This document shows, one piece after another, positions 1-9,006 of a DNA stretch of 64,000 bases (position 1 is the stretch's first letter; the number at the start of each line of letters is the position of its first letter). The translations under genes were made by a program, and so were the position numbers. This stretch comes from Clostridiales bacterium (GTDB taxonomy: Bacteria; Bacteroidota; Bacteroidia; Bacteroidales; Muribaculaceae). The notes beneath the pieces are model-generated. The model worked only from the letters and a program-made list of their open reading frames with translations. It did not search any database and had not been told where the DNA came from. Where the stretch lies: NCBI GenBank assembly GCA_023666645.1, contig JAMPBP010000001.1, positions 128,682 through 192,681 on the forward strand, written 5' to 3'.

Positions 1-145
1 ATCAAAGGTTTCCTACGACCATCAGTTTAGACGTGGCATAGTTGGCTCACGTTTTCTTTTTTTGTCGTTGTCTCAACATTTGTTGAAAGTTAATTGTCAC
101 AAATGGCGTAATTTTGCGTCTGAATAATAAAAACAACATCTGAAC

Positions 146-2239
146 ATGGTAAAAAAGATTCTGTTTTTCACAATGCTCTCGGTGAGTATGTCAGTATTTG
201 CCTATGAACCAACCGACACAATCAAGACGCAAGAATTGAAAGAGGTCGTTATTGAGGCTTCTAACCAAAAGACTAATGTAGAAGTATCAACCTACATTCC
301 TATGGCTCGTCAGAAGAACTCTGCTCAAAATGCAGTGGCTCTACTTTCTCAGATGTCAATACCTCAGATTGACGTTGACCCCATAAATCTTGCTGTTAAA
401 ACGGCTCATGGCCAGGACGTATCTATATTCATTGATTATATTCCTGCTACCTCTGCTGACCTTCAAGGAATGAAGACGCAGGATGTCAAGAAGGTTGAAT
501 ACTATACACACCCCTCTGATGCACGTTTTCAGGGTGCCAAATATGTCATTAACTTCGTGATGCAAAAATACGAATGGGGAGGATATACCAAGCTTACTGC
601 CGACAAATGGTTCGGGGTAAATCGGACAGAGGGGTCTTTATACTCAAAGATGACCTATAAGCGGATGACCTTTGATGTATTTGCCAATGAGATATATCTC
701 ACGAATAGACACAAGGGGCAGTCGTCAACGGAACATTTCAATTTTACTGACTTCAATGGCGCCGGTCCTATGTCCGTAACAAGAAATTCCGACGCAAAAG
801 CTTCCCTGTATAGGAATAACAGTAATGATTTCAGCGTTCGCGCCCTATACAACACGGAGAATATACAAATCTCAAACAGAATCTCGTACAGTCTTACAAA
901 TATTCCACACAACGACCTGACCAATAGCTTGTCGTATTCTTCCGATAGATTTCCGGCGTCTGAATCATCCACAATTTCATCATCTAAAGATTGGGCTTTG
1001 AACTATGTGGGTGGATATTTCTTCATGCTGTCCAAGCAAGTGGCTCTTAACGTTGACGCAACCTATACTTATGGCCGTAATTCATCTAATTCAAATTTCC
1101 GCATTCCTGATGGTTTGTCTATAATCAACAATGCAAAGGAAGATGTTCATAAATTCACGACATATCTACACCTGACATGGAATCCAAATAAGTCTAACCG
1201 ATTCTTCTCCAATTTTGGAGTCCAGCACGATTGGAATATTATCAATTACTTTGGTAATTCACCATCCAAACAAAAATATGATGTAGGTATTTATTTCCTC
1301 GGGCAGAATTATCAGCACATTTTCAATGAGAAATGGAATGTGGGAACAGGTTTGGCTTGGATTTGGGAGACAAACAGAATATCGGGTATAAATGCTGACA
1401 ACAATTTTCCTCAGACAAATATCAATGCCACATGGTCGCCCAATGACAAGAATCAAATGTACTTCACAGCCAATTACGGCTCAATGTTCCCAAATGCTTC
1501 TCAGAAAAGCCCGAATATGCTTCAGCAGGATGAGTTGATGTGGTATAAAGGAACCCCTGAACTAAAGGATTACAAGTACACCAATGCGTTGCTGTCATAT
1601 ACATGGTTGCCAAATAACCGTTGGCAATTGACTGCTGATGCTTATTTTGGCTATATCAAGGATAGATGTGTGACTCTTTATTCTCCCACCGGACCTGATG
1701 GAGCTATGCTTCGCCAATATTTCAACGGCGGTGACTACTTCAGTGATTATATCGGCATAAACGCTACCGGTAAATTCTTTGGAGGTAAACTCGTTGCAAA
1801 ACTTCGTCCTCAATTTTGGGTTCGGAAGACCACGGGCGATTATGCGTGGAGAAACAACCAATTGACTTGTACAGCCCAGCTCACGTACTATTTCGGAAAC
1901 TTTTACCTATGGGGCTATTACATGACCCCGAGCAAGTATCAAGAAAATCATAGCGGAGTCATCAGCCGCACTCCTTCCAAATATCTGATTCAGATAGGCT
2001 GGGGAAAGGGAGCATGGAATATTAACGCTTCAGCATATAATTTCTTCCACACTTCATGGGAGGACTATAAGGAAACATTATCGAGCGAGTATTATAGTTT
2101 TGACCGCACAGCTTTCGGCACACAACACCATTCACGATATTCTGTGTCTGTGACATACACTATCGGATATGGAAAGAAAGTACAACGTAATAACGAAATA
2201 TCAGGTTCAGGCACTGCTGGCTCTGCAATTTTGAAGTAA
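146..2239 (+). CDS. TonB-receptor-like outer-membrane beta-barrel protein
   Basis: A 697-residue secreted protein. Residues 1-19 form a signal peptide ending at VFA/Y. Residues 28-38 (TQELKEVVIEA) resemble the segment that precedes the plug in Bacteroidota TonB-dependent receptors; residues about 40-150 look like a plug domain, and the rest is rich in alternating aromatic/polar strands typical of an outer-membrane barrel of the OMP_b-brl_3 (PF14905) kind. There is no N-terminal carboxypeptidase-regulatory-like domain and no SusD partner next to it, so a glycan-uptake role is not indicated. It stands alone, with a TAATTTTG box at 109-116 that could be its -7 element, though I see no well-placed -33 box. 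The substrate cannot be read from the sequence. Confidence 0.75.
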   Translation: MVKKILFFTMLSVSMSVFAYEPTDTIKTQELKEVVIEASNQKTNVEVSTYIPMARQKNSAQNAVALLSQMSIPQIDVDPINLAVKTAHGQDVSIFIDYIPATSADLQGMKTQDVKKVEYYTHPSDARFQGAKYVINFVMQKYEWGGYTKLTADKWFGVNRTEGSLYSKMTYKRMTFDVFANEIYLTNRHKGQSSTEHFNFTDFNGAGPMSVTRNSDAKASLYRNNSNDFSVRALYNTENIQISNRISYSLTNIPHNDLTNSLSYSSDRFPASESSTISSSKDWALNYVGGYFFMLSKQVALNVDATYTYGRNSSNSNFRIPDGLSIINNAKEDVHKFTTYLHLTWNPNKSNRFFSNFGVQHDWNIINYFGNSPSKQKYDVGIYFLGQNYQHIFNEKWNVGTGLAWIWETNRISGINADNNFPQTNINATWSPNDKNQMYFTANYGSMFPNASQKSPNMLQQDELMWYKGTPELKDYKYTNALLSYTWLPNNRWQLTADAYFGYIKDRCVTLYSPTGPDGAMLRQYFNGGDYFSDYIGINATGKFFGGKLVAKLRPQFWVRKTTGDYAWRNNQLTCTAQLTYYFGNFYLWGYYMTPSKYQENHSGVISRTPSKYLIQIGWGKGAWNINASAYNFFHTSWEDYKETLSSEYYSFDRTAFGTQHHSRYSVSVTYTIGYGKKVQRNNEISGSGTAGSAILK

Positions 2240-2261
2240 CTATCTCTAACAACCAATATTA

Positions 2262-2298
2262 TCAGCCCGACGGGAGAAAAGTTCTTTCGCCGGGCTGA
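2262..2298 (+). terminator. hairpin after the outer-membrane protein gene
   Basis: An 8-bp inverted repeat (TCAGCCCG at 2262-2269, CGGGCTGA at 2291-2298) begins 23 bases after the stop codon. No strong T-run follows, so the call as a terminator is moderate. The rest of the gap up to hisG holds the his promoter. Confidence 0.45.
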
Positions 2299-2408
2299 AT
2301 TGCTATTATGAGGTGGAACTAATGGTGATAGCGGTTCAATCGAGTAGGCGGAAAGGCTTTTTCGTAGTCTTTCTGTGCATGACATGACGCAAAGTTTGAA
2401 TACATAGA

Positions 2409-2440
2409 TTTGTATAATTGACATTATTATCATATTTTTG
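2409..2440 (+). promoter_or_regulatory. promoter of the histidine operon
   Basis: TTTG at 2409-2412 and TATTTTTG at 2433-2440, separated by 20 bases, match the Bacteroides housekeeping promoter (-33 TTTG, -7 TAnnTTTG) exactly. The implied transcript has a leader of about 60 bases before the hisG ATG. That leader contains no run of histidine codons, so no classical attenuation peptide is visible. Confidence 0.75.
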
Positions 2441-2509
2441 CGAAAAATATAACAGCATTACACCAAATAAGATTTAAAATTCACATAGATTTCCAATTAT
2501 ACATTTCAC

Positions 2510-3361
2510 ATGCTCACTATCGCCATTCAAAACAAAGGACGCCTCAATGAAGATACTGTAGCCCTACTTGCCGATGCAGGAATCTCGGTATCGGTATCTC
2601 AACGTAAACTCATGTCAGATGCCAAGGGTTTTCCTTTACATGTGCTCTACCTACGTGACGATGACATTCCCCAGGCTGTCGCAATGGGTGTTGCCGACAT
2701 TGGTATTGTAGGGCTTAATGAAGTACTGGAAAAAGAACTCGATGTCGATGTCAGGATGCACCTTGGTTTTGGGGCATGCCGCCTGTCGCTTGCCGTGCCC
2801 AATTCAGCCGATTATAACGGGTTGGAATGGTTTGAAGGGAAGAGAGTGGCAACTTCCTACCCCGTGATACTGCGCAATTACTTCATGGAGAATAACATCC
2901 ATGCCTTTGTTCACCAGATAGCCGGCTCGGTTGAGGTTGCCCCGGCCGTGGGCATGGCCGATGCCATATTTGACATCGTTTCTTCGGGTGGAACCCTTAT
3001 TCAAAACGGGTTGCGCGAGAAGGAAACGGTAATCAAATCAGATGCCGTGTTAATTTCCCACCCACATCTCGAGGACTCCAAGAAGACAGAAATTGACAAG
3101 TTGATGTTCCGGTTCAAGTCGATCATAGAAAGCCGAGGCATGAAATATGTGCTCATGAACCTTCCCAAAAATCGCACTGAGGAGGCGGTCAAACTGCTTC
3201 ACGGCATGAAAAGTCCCACCCTTCTCCCCCTTGCCGATGAAGAATGGGTGTCACTGCATGTAGTGCTGCATGAAGACGAACTATGGGAAAAGGTTGAACA
3301 ATTGAAACACATAGGTGCTTCAGACATTTTGGTACTCTCTCTGGAAAACGTCATAAGATAA
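2510..3361 (+). CDS. hisG: ATP phosphoribosyltransferase, long form
   Basis: First enzyme of histidine synthesis: joins ATP and PRPP to give N1-(5-phosphoribosyl)-ATP in the cytoplasm. The start MLTIAIQNKGRL is the family start, and 283 residues is the length of the long (hexameric, HisZ-independent) form. The catalytic part contains the GVADIGIVGLNE segment and the PRPP-binding stretch around DAIFDIVSSGGTLIQNGL; the last ~75 residues form the ACT-like regulatory domain that in this form binds histidine for feedback inhibition. First gene of the operon; its TAA stop shares one base with the hisD ATG (TAATG), which suggests coupled translation. Confidence 0.97.
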   Translation: MLTIAIQNKGRLNEDTVALLADAGISVSVSQRKLMSDAKGFPLHVLYLRDDDIPQAVAMGVADIGIVGLNEVLEKELDVDVRMHLGFGACRLSLAVPNSADYNGLEWFEGKRVATSYPVILRNYFMENNIHAFVHQIAGSVEVAPAVGMADAIFDIVSSGGTLIQNGLREKETVIKSDAVLISHPHLEDSKKTEIDKLMFRFKSIIESRGMKYVLMNLPKNRTEEAVKLLHGMKSPTLLPLADEEWVSLHVVLHEDELWEKVEQLKHIGASDILVLSLENVIR

Positions 3362-4638
3362 TGGAAATAATCATAGAGCCTCAACGCTCACAATGGGTCA
3401 GACTCTGTGAGCGCAATATCCCCGCCGATTCAGACATAGAGAGCATTGTCACCGGTATTGTCGCTGATGTACGCACCAATGGCGATAAGGCACTGTTGCA
3501 TTATGCGCGTAAATTTGATGGATATATCGGTGACCAGGTCGAGGTGAGCCCCGAAGAAACAAACGCACGGAGCGCTCTCGTACAGCCTGCAGTGGCACAA
3601 GCCATGAAGGTAGCCATTGACAATATAACCAAGTTTCACAAGGCTCAACTTCCCGCCAAGATTGATGTCGAGACCACCCTTGGAGTCAGATGCATACAGC
3701 GAGCCGTGGCTATCGACACCGTTGGTCTATATATTCCAGGAGGACGAGCACCGCTATTCTCAACAGTGCTTATGCTCGCCATTCCGGCACGGCTGGCCGG
3801 GTGTCGCGAGATTGTGCTATGCACTCCTGAAAACGGGAAACATGGCATCGCTCCTGAAATAATGCTTGCCGCCCGCATGTGTGGCATCAACAGGGTGTTC
3901 CGTGCCGGAGGAGCCCAGGCCATAGCCGCTATGGCATATGGCACGGAAAGCGTTCCGCGCGTCAACAAGATATTCGGTCCAGGCAACAGGTATGTCACCA
4001 AGGCCAAGCAGCTCGTAAGCCGCACAACTGCAATCGACATGCCCGCTGGCCCATCGGAAGTGATGGTACTTGCCGATTCCACGGCTTGCCCTGCATATGT
4101 CGCTGCTGATATGCTGTCACAAGCTGAACATGGCCCCGACAGCCAGGCCATGGCTGTGTGCCACTCGGTCGATATGGCACGGCTTATACATGATGAAGTG
4201 GAACGGCTTGCCAACACACTTCCACGCCGTGACTCAATTGAAGGTTCACTCTCACATAGCCGCATAATTGTACTTCCACACCGAGATGATATGATAAGAT
4301 TTGCCAACGCCTATGCACCCGAACATCTTATACTATCGGTCAGCGACCCCTGGGAAGCCGCGTCGGCCATCACCGCTGCCGGAAGTATATTCATCGGCAA
4401 TATGTCACCCGAGAGCGCCGGTGACTATGCCTCAGGAACCAACCACACGCTCCCTACTGCCGGCTGGGCATCGGCTCTGAGCGGAGTGAACATCGACAGC
4501 TTCATGCATAAGATTACCTATCAGGAACTGACTCAGGAAGGGCTCACAAACTTATCACAGGTAATAACAACCATGGCTCGAGCCGAAGGTCTTGACGCCC
4601 ACGCGCTCGCTGTCGAAGTAAGAACATCAGGAAAATGA
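3361..4638 (+). CDS. hisD: histidinol dehydrogenase
   Basis: Catalyses the last two steps, L-histidinol to L-histidine with two NAD+, as a zinc enzyme. 425 residues, a normal length. Recognisable parts are the FGPGNRYVTKAKQLV nucleotide-binding segment, SQAEHGPDSQ with the Gln/His zinc ligands, APEHL with the catalytic Glu-His, and GDYASGTNHTLPT near the C-terminus. It overlaps hisG by one base and hisCB by four (ATGA), consistent with a single translationally coupled operon. Confidence 0.97.
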   Translation: MEIIIEPQRSQWVRLCERNIPADSDIESIVTGIVADVRTNGDKALLHYARKFDGYIGDQVEVSPEETNARSALVQPAVAQAMKVAIDNITKFHKAQLPAKIDVETTLGVRCIQRAVAIDTVGLYIPGGRAPLFSTVLMLAIPARLAGCREIVLCTPENGKHGIAPEIMLAARMCGINRVFRAGGAQAIAAMAYGTESVPRVNKIFGPGNRYVTKAKQLVSRTTAIDMPAGPSEVMVLADSTACPAYVAADMLSQAEHGPDSQAMAVCHSVDMARLIHDEVERLANTLPRRDSIEGSLSHSRIIVLPHRDDMIRFANAYAPEHLILSVSDPWEAASAITAAGSIFIGNMSPESAGDYASGTNHTLPTAGWASALSGVNIDSFMHKITYQELTQEGLTNLSQVITTMARAEGLDAHALAVEVRTSGK

Positions 4639-6278
4639 TCAATCCACTTTCATTCATACGTAAAAATATACTCGCCCTGAAACCATATTCAACGGCACGC
4701 GACGAGTTCAAAGGAGGAGATATCTCGGTGTGGCTCGATGCCAACGAATCGCCCTACCCCAACGGTGTCAACCGATATCCCGACCCACACCAACGGGAAC
4801 TGAAAATAAAGATTTCATCGCTCACGGGGGCCGACCCCGACACTATTTTTCTTGGAGGGGCCGGAAGTGACGAAGCAATCGATGTGACATTCAGGGTATT
4901 CTGTGAGCCCGGTCATGATAATGTTGTAGCTATAACACCCAGCTACGGTGTATACAAGGTAGCTGCCGGAGTCAATGATATTGAGATAAGGGAAGTAACT
5001 CTCAATGAAGACTTCTCCCTACCAGTCGACAGATTGCTTGATGCTACCGACTCACACACCAAGATTATATGGATATGCTCGCCCAACAATCCTACAGGCA
5101 ACGCCTTTCCAAAAGATGACCTTCTGGATCTGGCCGTACATTTCAACGGAATGGTTGTTATTGACGAAGCCTACATCGACTTTTCGACAAAAGGATCAAT
5201 GCTTCAGGAAATAGCCGCACACCCCAATATAATCGTGCTGCGCACATTCTCCAAGGCCTGGGGAATGGCAGGCATGAGGTGTGGCATGGCCTTCGCCTCC
5301 AGGGAGGTTATGGTTTATTATAACCGCGTAAAATATCCCTATAACATGAGCGGAGTTATCCAGAAGATGCTTCTTGAACGGCTTGAATTATCCCCGTCGC
5401 AAAATATCGCTGAGATTCTCACCGAGCGCGCGCGCCTCGCTGCAGGCCTCGAGAAAACAGCTTGTGTAGAGCGGGTTTATCCATCAGATGCAAACTTTCT
5501 GCTCGTCAAGGTCGATAATGCCAAAGCAGTATATGATTACCTGATTACTCATGGTGTGATTGTGAGAAACCGATCGGGAATGCCTCTATGTGAAAACACA
5601 CTACGTTTCACCGTTGGCACCCCGCGCGAGAATTCCCGCGTATTAAGCCTCATGGAAAATTATGGGAAAACAACAGGCATCGACAAGAAAGAGGGCAGCT
5701 CGCGAACGGCCACTGTCCATCGTGCCACCGCCGAGACTCACATTGATATAGAGGTTGACCTTGAGGGTAACTTCACATCGGAGATCGACACCGGTTTGAA
5801 ATTCTTCGACCATATGCTCTGGCAACTGCCTCATCATGCCGGCATATCCCTTAAAATAAAATGCCGCGGCGATCTTGAAGTCGATGAACACCACACAATG
5901 GAAGATGTCGCCATAGCCTTGGGTGAGACGCTACTGAAATCTCTCGGCGATAAACGCGGAATCCAGCGTTACGGATTTGTCCTCCCTATGGATGAGAGCC
6001 GTGCTATGGTCCTCATCGACCTTGGGGGTCGTATCGACTTCCAATGGAATGTACCTTTCACACGGGAATATGTAGGCGACACTCCCACCGAAATGTTCAA
6101 GCACTTCTTCGGGTCGCTCTGCTCGGCCATGAAATGCAATCTCCACATTGAGGCATGTGGTGAGAATAACCATCACATCATAGAGGGTGTGTTCAAGGCT
6201 TTCGCCCGTGCCCTGCGCCAGGCTGTGAGACACGATGCCTCCGACAACAGTTTACCATCAAGCAAAGGAATGTTATGA
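4635..6278 (+). CDS. hisCB: HisC-HisB fusion: histidinol-phosphate aminotransferase / imidazoleglycerol-phosphate dehydratase
   Basis: A 547-residue fusion with one open frame and no internal stop. Residues 1 to about 343 are HisC, a fold-type I PLP aminotransferase: SPNNPTGN at 149-156, DEAYIDF at 177-183 and the PLP lysine K207 in TFSKAWG. After a short polar linker (about 344-356), residues 357-547 are the IGP dehydratase: RTATVHRATAETH, TGLKFFDHML (386-395), the metal motif HHTMED (419-424), PMDE, and NNHHIIE (513-519) with FKAFARALRQA. The dehydratase removes water from imidazole-glycerol phosphate; the aminotransferase acts on its product. The usual Bacteroidota and enterobacterial HisB carries an N-terminal HAD phosphatase; here that is absent and HisC takes its place. 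Four-base overlaps join it to hisD and hisH. Confidence 0.96.
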   Translation: MINPLSFIRKNILALKPYSTARDEFKGGDISVWLDANESPYPNGVNRYPDPHQRELKIKISSLTGADPDTIFLGGAGSDEAIDVTFRVFCEPGHDNVVAITPSYGVYKVAAGVNDIEIREVTLNEDFSLPVDRLLDATDSHTKIIWICSPNNPTGNAFPKDDLLDLAVHFNGMVVIDEAYIDFSTKGSMLQEIAAHPNIIVLRTFSKAWGMAGMRCGMAFASREVMVYYNRVKYPYNMSGVIQKMLLERLELSPSQNIAEILTERARLAAGLEKTACVERVYPSDANFLLVKVDNAKAVYDYLITHGVIVRNRSGMPLCENTLRFTVGTPRENSRVLSLMENYGKTTGIDKKEGSSRTATVHRATAETHIDIEVDLEGNFTSEIDTGLKFFDHMLWQLPHHAGISLKIKCRGDLEVDEHHTMEDVAIALGETLLKSLGDKRGIQRYGFVLPMDESRAMVLIDLGGRIDFQWNVPFTREYVGDTPTEMFKHFFGSLCSAMKCNLHIEACGENNHHIIEGVFKAFARALRQAVRHDASDNSLPSSKGML

Positions 6279-6859
6279 TTGCAGTAATAGATTATGATAT
6301 GGGCAATATACGCTCGCTCGGTAATGCTCTCACCCGCCTTGGGGCTGAATGGACTCTAACGTCCGACCACAAAGTGATACAACAGGCTTCACATGTCATT
6401 CTCCCCGGTGTGGGTAATGCAGCGGAAGCTATGGAAAATCTCAATAAACGCAACCTTCCTGCCACGCTGTGGAAACTCAGACAACCGGTGCTGGGAATAT
6501 GTGTCGGTATGCAGGTGATGTGCCGCCACTCTGAAGAGGGCGACGTGGATTGCATGGGAATATTCGATGCCAAAGTGAAACGGTTCACGGAATCTCCCGA
6601 CATAAAAGTGCCGCACATGGGCTGGAGTCCCATATCCAATCTCGAGAGTAAACTTTTAAAAGGGGTACCAGCCGGTGCCTATGTCTACTTCGTGCACAGT
6701 TTTCATGCGCCCCTATGTCCCGATACCATTGCTACCTCCCGTCACCCCATGATGTTCTCGGCCGCTCTTAAATATGAAAATTTTTATGGCGTGCAGTTCC
6801 ACCCGGAAAAGAGTGGTGACGTTGGGCAACAGATAATAAAAAACTTCATTTCCATGTAA
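6275..6859 (+). CDS. hisH: imidazole glycerol phosphate synthase, glutaminase subunit
   Basis: Class I glutamine amidotransferase that supplies ammonia to HisF. 194 residues. The nucleophile is C76 in GICVGMQ; the His-Glu pair of the triad lies in VQFHPEKSG near the C-terminus; VPHMGWSPI is typical of HisH. Starts with the ATGA overlap on hisCB and ends seven bases before hisA. Expected to form the heterodimer with HisF encoded two genes downstream. Confidence 0.97.
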   Translation: MIAVIDYDMGNIRSLGNALTRLGAEWTLTSDHKVIQQASHVILPGVGNAAEAMENLNKRNLPATLWKLRQPVLGICVGMQVMCRHSEEGDVDCMGIFDAKVKRFTESPDIKVPHMGWSPISNLESKLLKGVPAGAYVYFVHSFHAPLCPDTIATSRHPMMFSAALKYENFYGVQFHPEKSGDVGQQIIKNFISM

Positions 6860-6866
6860 TCCACCT

Positions 6867-7613
6867 ATGGCAACAGCCAATAAACATATCGAAATAATCC
6901 CGGCCATCGACATTATCGATGGTGAGTGTGTGCGTCTCACACAGGGTGACTATGGCAGTAAGAAAGCCTATGATATCACACCTGTGGAAATGGCCCGGAG
7001 ATATGAACTTGCCGGCATCACACGTCTGCACCTTGTAGACCTCAATGGTGCAAAAGCCGGAAAACCGTGCAACCTACCCACACTGAGAGAGATTGCCTCG
7101 TCATGCAACCTCGACATCGAATGGGGAGGAGGAATCAAGACTCCAAAAGACCTTGAGGAAGCTCTGGAAGCCGGGGCGACCCACATCATTATAGGTAGCC
7201 TCGCAGTGAAGCAACCTCAGATTGTGGAGCAATGGCTTAGGAAATATGGCGGTGACAAAATCGTGCTCGGAGCCGATGTTCGCAATGGGAAAGTGGCAGT
7301 GAGCGGTTGGCTCGAAGAATCGTCACTATCAATAAATGATCTTATCGAGCATTTCATTCCCCACGGGCTGGAAGAAGTGATTGTAACAGATATCTCAAAA
7401 GATGGGATGCTTCAGGGACCGTCGACACAACTATATGTGCAACTCATGGAACTATATCCACAGCTCACATTTACAGTGTCGGGAGGCATATCATCGATCA
7501 ACGATATAATCGAGCTCGACTCCCTGGGCCTTCCTCGCGTCATAGTGGGGAAAGCAATCTATGAGAACAATATAACCATTGAAGAGATAACCAATTTTAT
7601 AACCGAACAATAA
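6867..7613 (+). CDS. hisA: ProFAR isomerase
   Basis: (beta/alpha)8-barrel enzyme of 248 residues that isomerises ProFAR to PRFAR. The first strand carries IIPAIDIIDGECVRLTQGDY with the catalytic Asp; the second half has VTDISKDGMLQGP with the matching Asp, followed by the phosphate-binding VSGGISS and VGKAIYE loops. Its stop shares one base with the hisF start (TAATG). Confidence 0.96.
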   Translation: MATANKHIEIIPAIDIIDGECVRLTQGDYGSKKAYDITPVEMARRYELAGITRLHLVDLNGAKAGKPCNLPTLREIASSCNLDIEWGGGIKTPKDLEEALEAGATHIIIGSLAVKQPQIVEQWLRKYGGDKIVLGADVRNGKVAVSGWLEESSLSINDLIEHFIPHGLEEVIVTDISKDGMLQGPSTQLYVQLMELYPQLTFTVSGGISSINDIIELDSLGLPRVIVGKAIYENNITIEEITNFITEQ

Positions 7614-8368
7614 TGCCGGCCAAGAGAATAATTCCGTGTCTCGACGTCAAGAACGGACGCACGGTTAAAGGGATAAATTTTGAAGGTCTCATCGATGTAG
7701 GTGACCCCGTGGAACTTGGATCCCGATATGCTCAGGAAGGAGCCGATGAACTTGTCTATCTCGACATCAGCGCGTCGAAGGAAGAGCGGCACACATTTAC
7801 CGAACTTGTGGAACGTATTTCCGACCGCATCAACATACCGTTCACCGTGGGTGGCGGGATATCCTCGGTTGATGATGCCGCCCGACTACTTCAGGCCGGA
7901 GCCGATAAGATTACAATAAACAGCGCTGCTGTAGCCAATCCCGACCTTGTCTCCACGCTCGCCACCCGCTACGGCAACCAATTTGTCGTTGTGGCCATCG
8001 ATGCCCGATGTGTTGACGGAATATGGCGTGTGACCACCCATGGCGGCAGCCGCATTACCGACCGCCAACTATTTGACTGGGCTCGCGAGGTTGAGCAACG
8101 TGGTGCCGGTGAAATAATGTTCACATCGATGGATCATGACGGGACACGTAGCGGCTACCCATGTGACACATTTGCACGCTTATGCTCCGAGCTATCAATT
8201 CCCGTCATAGCCTCGGGGGGAGCCGGAAGCGTAGACGATATAGCCGAGGTACTGACCCTGGGAAAAGCCGATGCCGCTCTTGCGGCAAGCATATTCCATT
8301 ATGGCGACATGACGGTTGATTCCCTAAAGAAATGTTTGATTCAAAAAGGAATAGAGATACGATTATGA
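7613..8368 (+). CDS. hisF: imidazole glycerol phosphate synthase, cyclase subunit
   Basis: 251 residues, (beta/alpha)8 barrel homologous to HisA. It uses ammonia from HisH to turn PRFAR into IGP and AICAR, the latter feeding purine synthesis. Markers: RIIPCLDVKNGRTVKG with the first catalytic Asp, VVAIDARCVDG with the second, TVGGGISSVDDA and IASGGAGS phosphate-binding loops, and FTSMDHDGT. Overlaps hisIE by four bases (ATGA). Confidence 0.97.
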   Translation: MPAKRIIPCLDVKNGRTVKGINFEGLIDVGDPVELGSRYAQEGADELVYLDISASKEERHTFTELVERISDRINIPFTVGGGISSVDDAARLLQAGADKITINSAAVANPDLVSTLATRYGNQFVVVAIDARCVDGIWRVTTHGGSRITDRQLFDWAREVEQRGAGEIMFTSMDHDGTRSGYPCDTFARLCSELSIPVIASGGAGSVDDIAEVLTLGKADAALAASIFHYGDMTVDSLKKCLIQKGIEIRL

Positions 8369-8964
8369 CATTTGATGACTTTAAACTTGAAAAATGTGCC
8401 GATGGGCTTATTCCTGTGATCATTCAGGACGCGGTATCGCTCAAAGTATTGATGCTCGGCTACATGAACCGGGAGGCATTTGACATGACTGTAGCTACAG
8501 GGAAAGTTACTTTCTTCAGCCGTACACGCAGGTCATTGTGGACAAAAGGGGAAACTTCCGGCAATTTTCTGAACGTTGTGGAAATGTATCTCGACTGTGA
8601 CGGTGATACATTACTGATTAAAGCCCGACCCGACGGCCCCACATGCCATCGAGGCACCGAGTCATGCTTCGACACTCCGGCCGAGGAAGGATTCATAGGA
8701 AAACTGCAACAAATCATACAGCAACGGCACCGGGAGATGCCCGATGACAGCTACACTACACGACTCTTCATCAAAGGTGTAAAAAAAATTGCCCAGAAGG
8801 TGGGAGAAGAAGCAGTCGAGTCGGCCATAGAAGCTGTCGATGGAAATCGCAACCGTTTCATATATGAGGCGGCCGATCTCATGTACCATTATCTTGTATT
8901 GCTTGAACAAATGGAGGTCTCGATCAACGATATAGAGAAGGAGCTTCTATTTCGCCACTCATAG
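8365..8964 (+). CDS. hisIE: bifunctional phosphoribosyl-AMP cyclohydrolase / phosphoribosyl-ATP pyrophosphatase
   Basis: 199 residues. The N-terminal half is the cyclohydrolase HisI: KGETSGNFLNV, then the metal-binding cysteines in YLDCDGDT, PTCHRGTESCF. The C-terminal half (from about residue 113) is the pyrophosphatase HisE: KVGEEAVES and EAADLMYHYLVLL. An in-frame ATG at 8332 exists, but the start at 8365 is preferred because it gives the ATGA overlap used throughout this operon and begins with the conserved part of the protein. Last gene of the his operon; I see no clear terminator before the urea transporter. Confidence 0.95.
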   Translation: MTFDDFKLEKCADGLIPVIIQDAVSLKVLMLGYMNREAFDMTVATGKVTFFSRTRRSLWTKGETSGNFLNVVEMYLDCDGDTLLIKARPDGPTCHRGTESCFDTPAEEGFIGKLQQIIQQRHREMPDDSYTTRLFIKGVKKIAQKVGEEAVESAIEAVDGNRNRFIYEAADLMYHYLVLLEQMEVSINDIEKELLFRHS

Positions 8965-8991
8965 CCATAGGTACTATTACAAATTTTTGAG

Positions 8992-8999
8992 TAACTTTG
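8992..8999 (+). promoter_or_regulatory. possible -7 box of the urea transporter gene
   Basis: TAACTTTG fits TAnnTTTG and lies only seven bases before the ATG at 9007. No TTTG is seen at the right distance upstream. If real, the transcript would be nearly leaderless. Confidence 0.35.
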
Positions 9000-9006
9000 T
9001 GCTGTC

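Noticed and set aside
146..2239. A SusC-type nutrient receptor
   Set aside because: At 697 residues it is much shorter than SusC, lacks the N-terminal carboxypeptidase-regulatory-like domain, and has no SusD partner.
3645..4307. A 220-codon open frame on the minus strand opposite hisD
   Set aside because: Low-complexity Ser/Ala/Arg-rich translation typical of an antisense shadow of a conserved gene.
4635..6278. Two separate genes, hisC and hisB
   Set aside because: No stop or start codon arrangement separates the two domains; the frame is continuous through the linker.
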